Assembly: GCA_017622505.1 (NCBI GenBank)
Contig: JAGAQZ010000068.1
Location: forward strand, 1 to 33,126
Length of the DNA stretch: 33,126 nt
From: Lachnospiraceae bacterium
GTDB lineage: Bacteria > Bacillota > Clostridia > Lachnospirales > Lachnospiraceae
Direction: 5' to 3'
The position numbers and the translations under genes were made by a program. The notes under the pieces are model-generated. The model ran no database searches. It had not been told where the DNA came from and was given only the letters and a program-made list of their open reading frames with translations. Below are positions 31,342 to 33,126 of the stretch, piece by piece; within the stretch, counting starts at the first letter, position 1, and each line of letters opens with the position of its first letter.

Positions 31342-33126
31342 TATGCCAATTCCTCCTTTGAAAGCTGAGAATAGGCAATCTGCTGATAAACCTCACAGGT
31401 CTGCATCAGCTCCTTGTGGGTGCCTAAGCCCACGATTTTACCGTCGTCCAAGACCACGATTTGGTCAGCATCCAGAATCGTACCGATACGCTGGGCTACC
31501 AAAAGGGTGATGGCATTTCCGGTCACCTTGGCCAATTCGCCGCGCAATACACGGTCGGTTTTATAATCCAGTGCCGAGAAAGAATCATCGAAAATATAAA
31601 TGTCCGGCTTTCGGCAAATCGCTCTGGCGATGGACAGACGCTGTTTCTGGCCACCGGAAAAGTTAGTACCGCCCTGGGCTACATCGGCATCCAATTTTTT
31701 ATCCAGTTTGGACACGAAATCTTCCGCCTGGGCAATGCGAAGTGCCTCCCAAATCTCTTCATCCGTATATTCTTCCTGCTTACCGTTTTCACCGTAAGCA
31801 ATGTTGGAACGGATACTTCCGCCAAACAATACCGCGCGCTGGGGCACGAGACCGATTTTATTGCGAAGGGCCTCCTGGGTGTAGTCGCGAACGTCCACAC
31901 CGTCTACAAGAATACGGCCTTCCGTCACATCATAGAAACGGGGCACCAAATTAATCAAGGTAGACTTACCGCTACCCGTAGAACCGATAAAAGCCACGGT
32001 TTCGCCGGATTTCGCCGTAAAAGAAATATTTTCAAGCACCGCATCCGATGCGTCGGGATAACGGAAAGACACGTTCTCGAAGATGACTTCGTGGGTGCCG
32101 TCCTGCAGTGCATTTTGAACCGCTTCTTTTTTATCTGTATTATTTTTGTCTTCTGCCGTTGCACCGGTCTCTCCGGCACCTACAACCGCACCGTCCACAA
32201 CCTTGGTCTTGGTATCAAGCACTTCTTTAATACGTTTCGCAGATACGCTGGCTCTCGGCAGAATGATGAAAATCATGGTAAGCATCATAAAAGACATTAC
32301 CACCTGCATTGCATAAGAAGAAAAGACAACCATATCCGAGAATACAACGATTTTATCCGCAACGGGTTCCGAGATGGCATCCAGAAAACTCATTTCGCCG
32401 GAAAATACGGCTTCAGCCACATTCGTAGGCATAGGTGCTATATTAATCAGATATGCGCCAATCCAATATACCGCCAGGGACAATCCATTCATAATAATGG
32501 ACATTCCCGGTCCCAAAACAGCCATGGCACGCTGGGTAAACAAATGGGTTTTCATTAATTCGTCATTGGCTTCTTCGAACTTCTTCTCCTGGAAATCCTC
32601 CGCATTGTATGCACGCACTACGCGGATACCGGTAAGATTCTCACGGGTAACACGGTTTAAGTTATCCGTTAAAGTCTGGATAATCTTAAACTTGGGAAGC
32701 ACAATGATAATCAGGGAAACAATCATAATCATAAGGAGTAATACGGCAATTGCGGTACTTACCGTCCACTGCCAACTTTTACCGTAGATTTTACTGATGG
32801 CCATAGTCGCCATAATAATGGCACGAAACATAATGGCGGTACCCATTACCAGAAACATCTGCACATGCATAATATCGTTGGTGGAACGGGTAATAAGGCT
32901 GGCGGTTGAAAAACCGTTAATTTCCTCCATGGAGAAACCGGTGACCTTATCATACACCTGGCTACGCAATCTCATAGAGAAACCGGTCGCTACCTTGGCA
33001 CAAAAAAAGCCTACAAGAACCGATGCAATCAGACCACCGAAAGAGCACAGAAGCATCATACCGCCGGCGATCCAAATGTAAGTCATATCACCGCCCGGCG
33101 TAATCACCGTCGCAGTAATGGCATTC
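31341..33126 (-). CDS. Heterodimeric ABC exporter, subunit A (5' end beyond window)
   Basis: The 594 visible residues lack the start codon and probably the first 50-70 residues including helix 1; the frame is open to the window edge. The ATPase domain has Walker A GSTGSGKST, a canonical signature NFSGGQKQR, and Walker B IYIFDDSFSALD, where Asp replaces the catalytic Glu. That substitution marks the degenerate site of heterodimeric exporters such as TM287/288 or BmrCD. The linker before the ATPase domain is long and charged (GAGETGATAEDKNNTDKK). It is transcribed before subunit B, with overlapping stop and start. A GTG at 33107 is not the true start because it lies within the membrane domain. 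Confidence 0.92.
   Translation of the reverse strand, partial: NAITATVITPGGDMTYIWIAGGMMLLCSFGGLIASVLVGFFCAKVATGFSMRLRSQVYDKVTGFSMEEINGFSTASLITRSTNDIMHVQMFLVMGTAIMFRAIIMATMAISKIYGKSWQWTVSTAIAVLLLMIMIVSLIIIVLPKFKIIQTLTDNLNRVTRENLTGIRVVRAYNAEDFQEKKFEEANDELMKTHLFTQRAMAVLGPGMSIIMNGLSLAVYWIGAYLINIAPMPTNVAEAVFSGEMSFLDAISEPVADKIVVFSDMVVFSSYAMQVVMSFMMLTMIFIILPRASVSAKRIKEVLDTKTKVVDGAVVGAGETGATAEDKNNTDKKEAVQNALQDGTHEVIFENVSFRYPDASDAVLENISFTAKSGETVAFIGSTGSGKSTLINLVPRFYDVTEGRILVDGVDVRDYTQEALRNKIGLVPQRAVLFGGSIRSNIAYGENGKQEEYTDEEIWEALRIAQAEDFVSKLDKKLDADVAQGGTNFSGGQKQRLSIARAICRKPDIYIFDDSFSALDYKTDRVLRGELAKVTGNAITLLVAQRIGTILDADQIVVLDDGKIVGLGTHKELMQTCEVYQQIAYSQLSKEELA

Noticed and set aside
31461-32558. 365-codon reading frame on the plus strand within the ABC exporter gene
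   Set aside because: It is antisense to a well-recognised ATPase gene, has no family motif, and its composition is that of a complementary-strand shadow.
1-33126. CRISPR array, prophage or insertion sequence
   Set aside because: No regularly spaced direct repeats, no phage structural or integrase gene and no transposase were found on either strand.

Overview
The window looks like chromosome of a low-to-moderate GC Gram-positive anaerobe of the Clostridia, most likely Lachnospiraceae. Grounds: AGGAGG-type ribosome binding sites, TTGACA-17-TATAAT promoters, a NiaR-controlled nadABC locus, a clostridial-type glgB operon, a type III toxin-antitoxin locus of the CptIN/TenpIN kind, and many small lineage-specific membrane proteins and lipoproteins. 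The family-level placement is inference.

Layout. 1-4400: the end of a beta-lactamase-fold serine hydrolase, a five-helix membrane protein, a lipoprotein and a lone AbiEi-like antitoxin/regulator. 4370-8940: de novo NAD synthesis. nadB-nadC-niaR plus a small membrane-anchored protein run leftward and nadA runs rightward, from divergent promoters whose -35 boxes share one inverted repeat, the probable NiaR operator. 8980-13220: a lipoprotein, a solitary ribbon-helix-helix protein, an acyltransferase fused to a C-terminal DUF6273-like domain, and a PnuC vitamin transporter with a structured leader RNA. 13370-14110: a complete type III toxin-antitoxin locus (two pseudoknot RNA repeats, terminator, toxin) next to tRNA-Ser(GCU). 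14400-22230: a two-helix protein, metF, an operon of a TPR/pseudo-AAA+ protein with glgB, and a DRE-TIM aldolase. 22400-24500: rsmA and tatD, with rsmA bracketed by two inverted copies of a structured element. 24700-27770: tRNA-Lys(CUU), then four tandem paralogous membrane protein genes and a 158-bp stem-loop element. 27820-33126: two membrane proteins and a heterodimeric ABC exporter, the last gene running off the right edge.

How the genes work together. NadB, NadA and NadC convert aspartate and dihydroxyacetone phosphate to nicotinate mononucleotide. NiaR probably shuts both arms off when niacin is plentiful, and PnuC offers an import route. MetF feeds methyl groups to methionine. GlgB branches glycogen and is co-transcribed with the large TPR protein, suggesting a shared role.

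The most novel signals are RNA-level. (i) The type III antitoxin repeats can be folded by eye into two H-type pseudoknots whose stems differ but still pair. (ii) The paired elements at 22404-22553 and 23439-23580 share a conserved core with compensatory stem changes. (iii) The pnuC leader has an 18-bp stem and competing hairpins. (iv) The element at 27533-27690 shares an exact 26-nt end with the nadB leader. All were read by hand; none was tested by folding software or database search.
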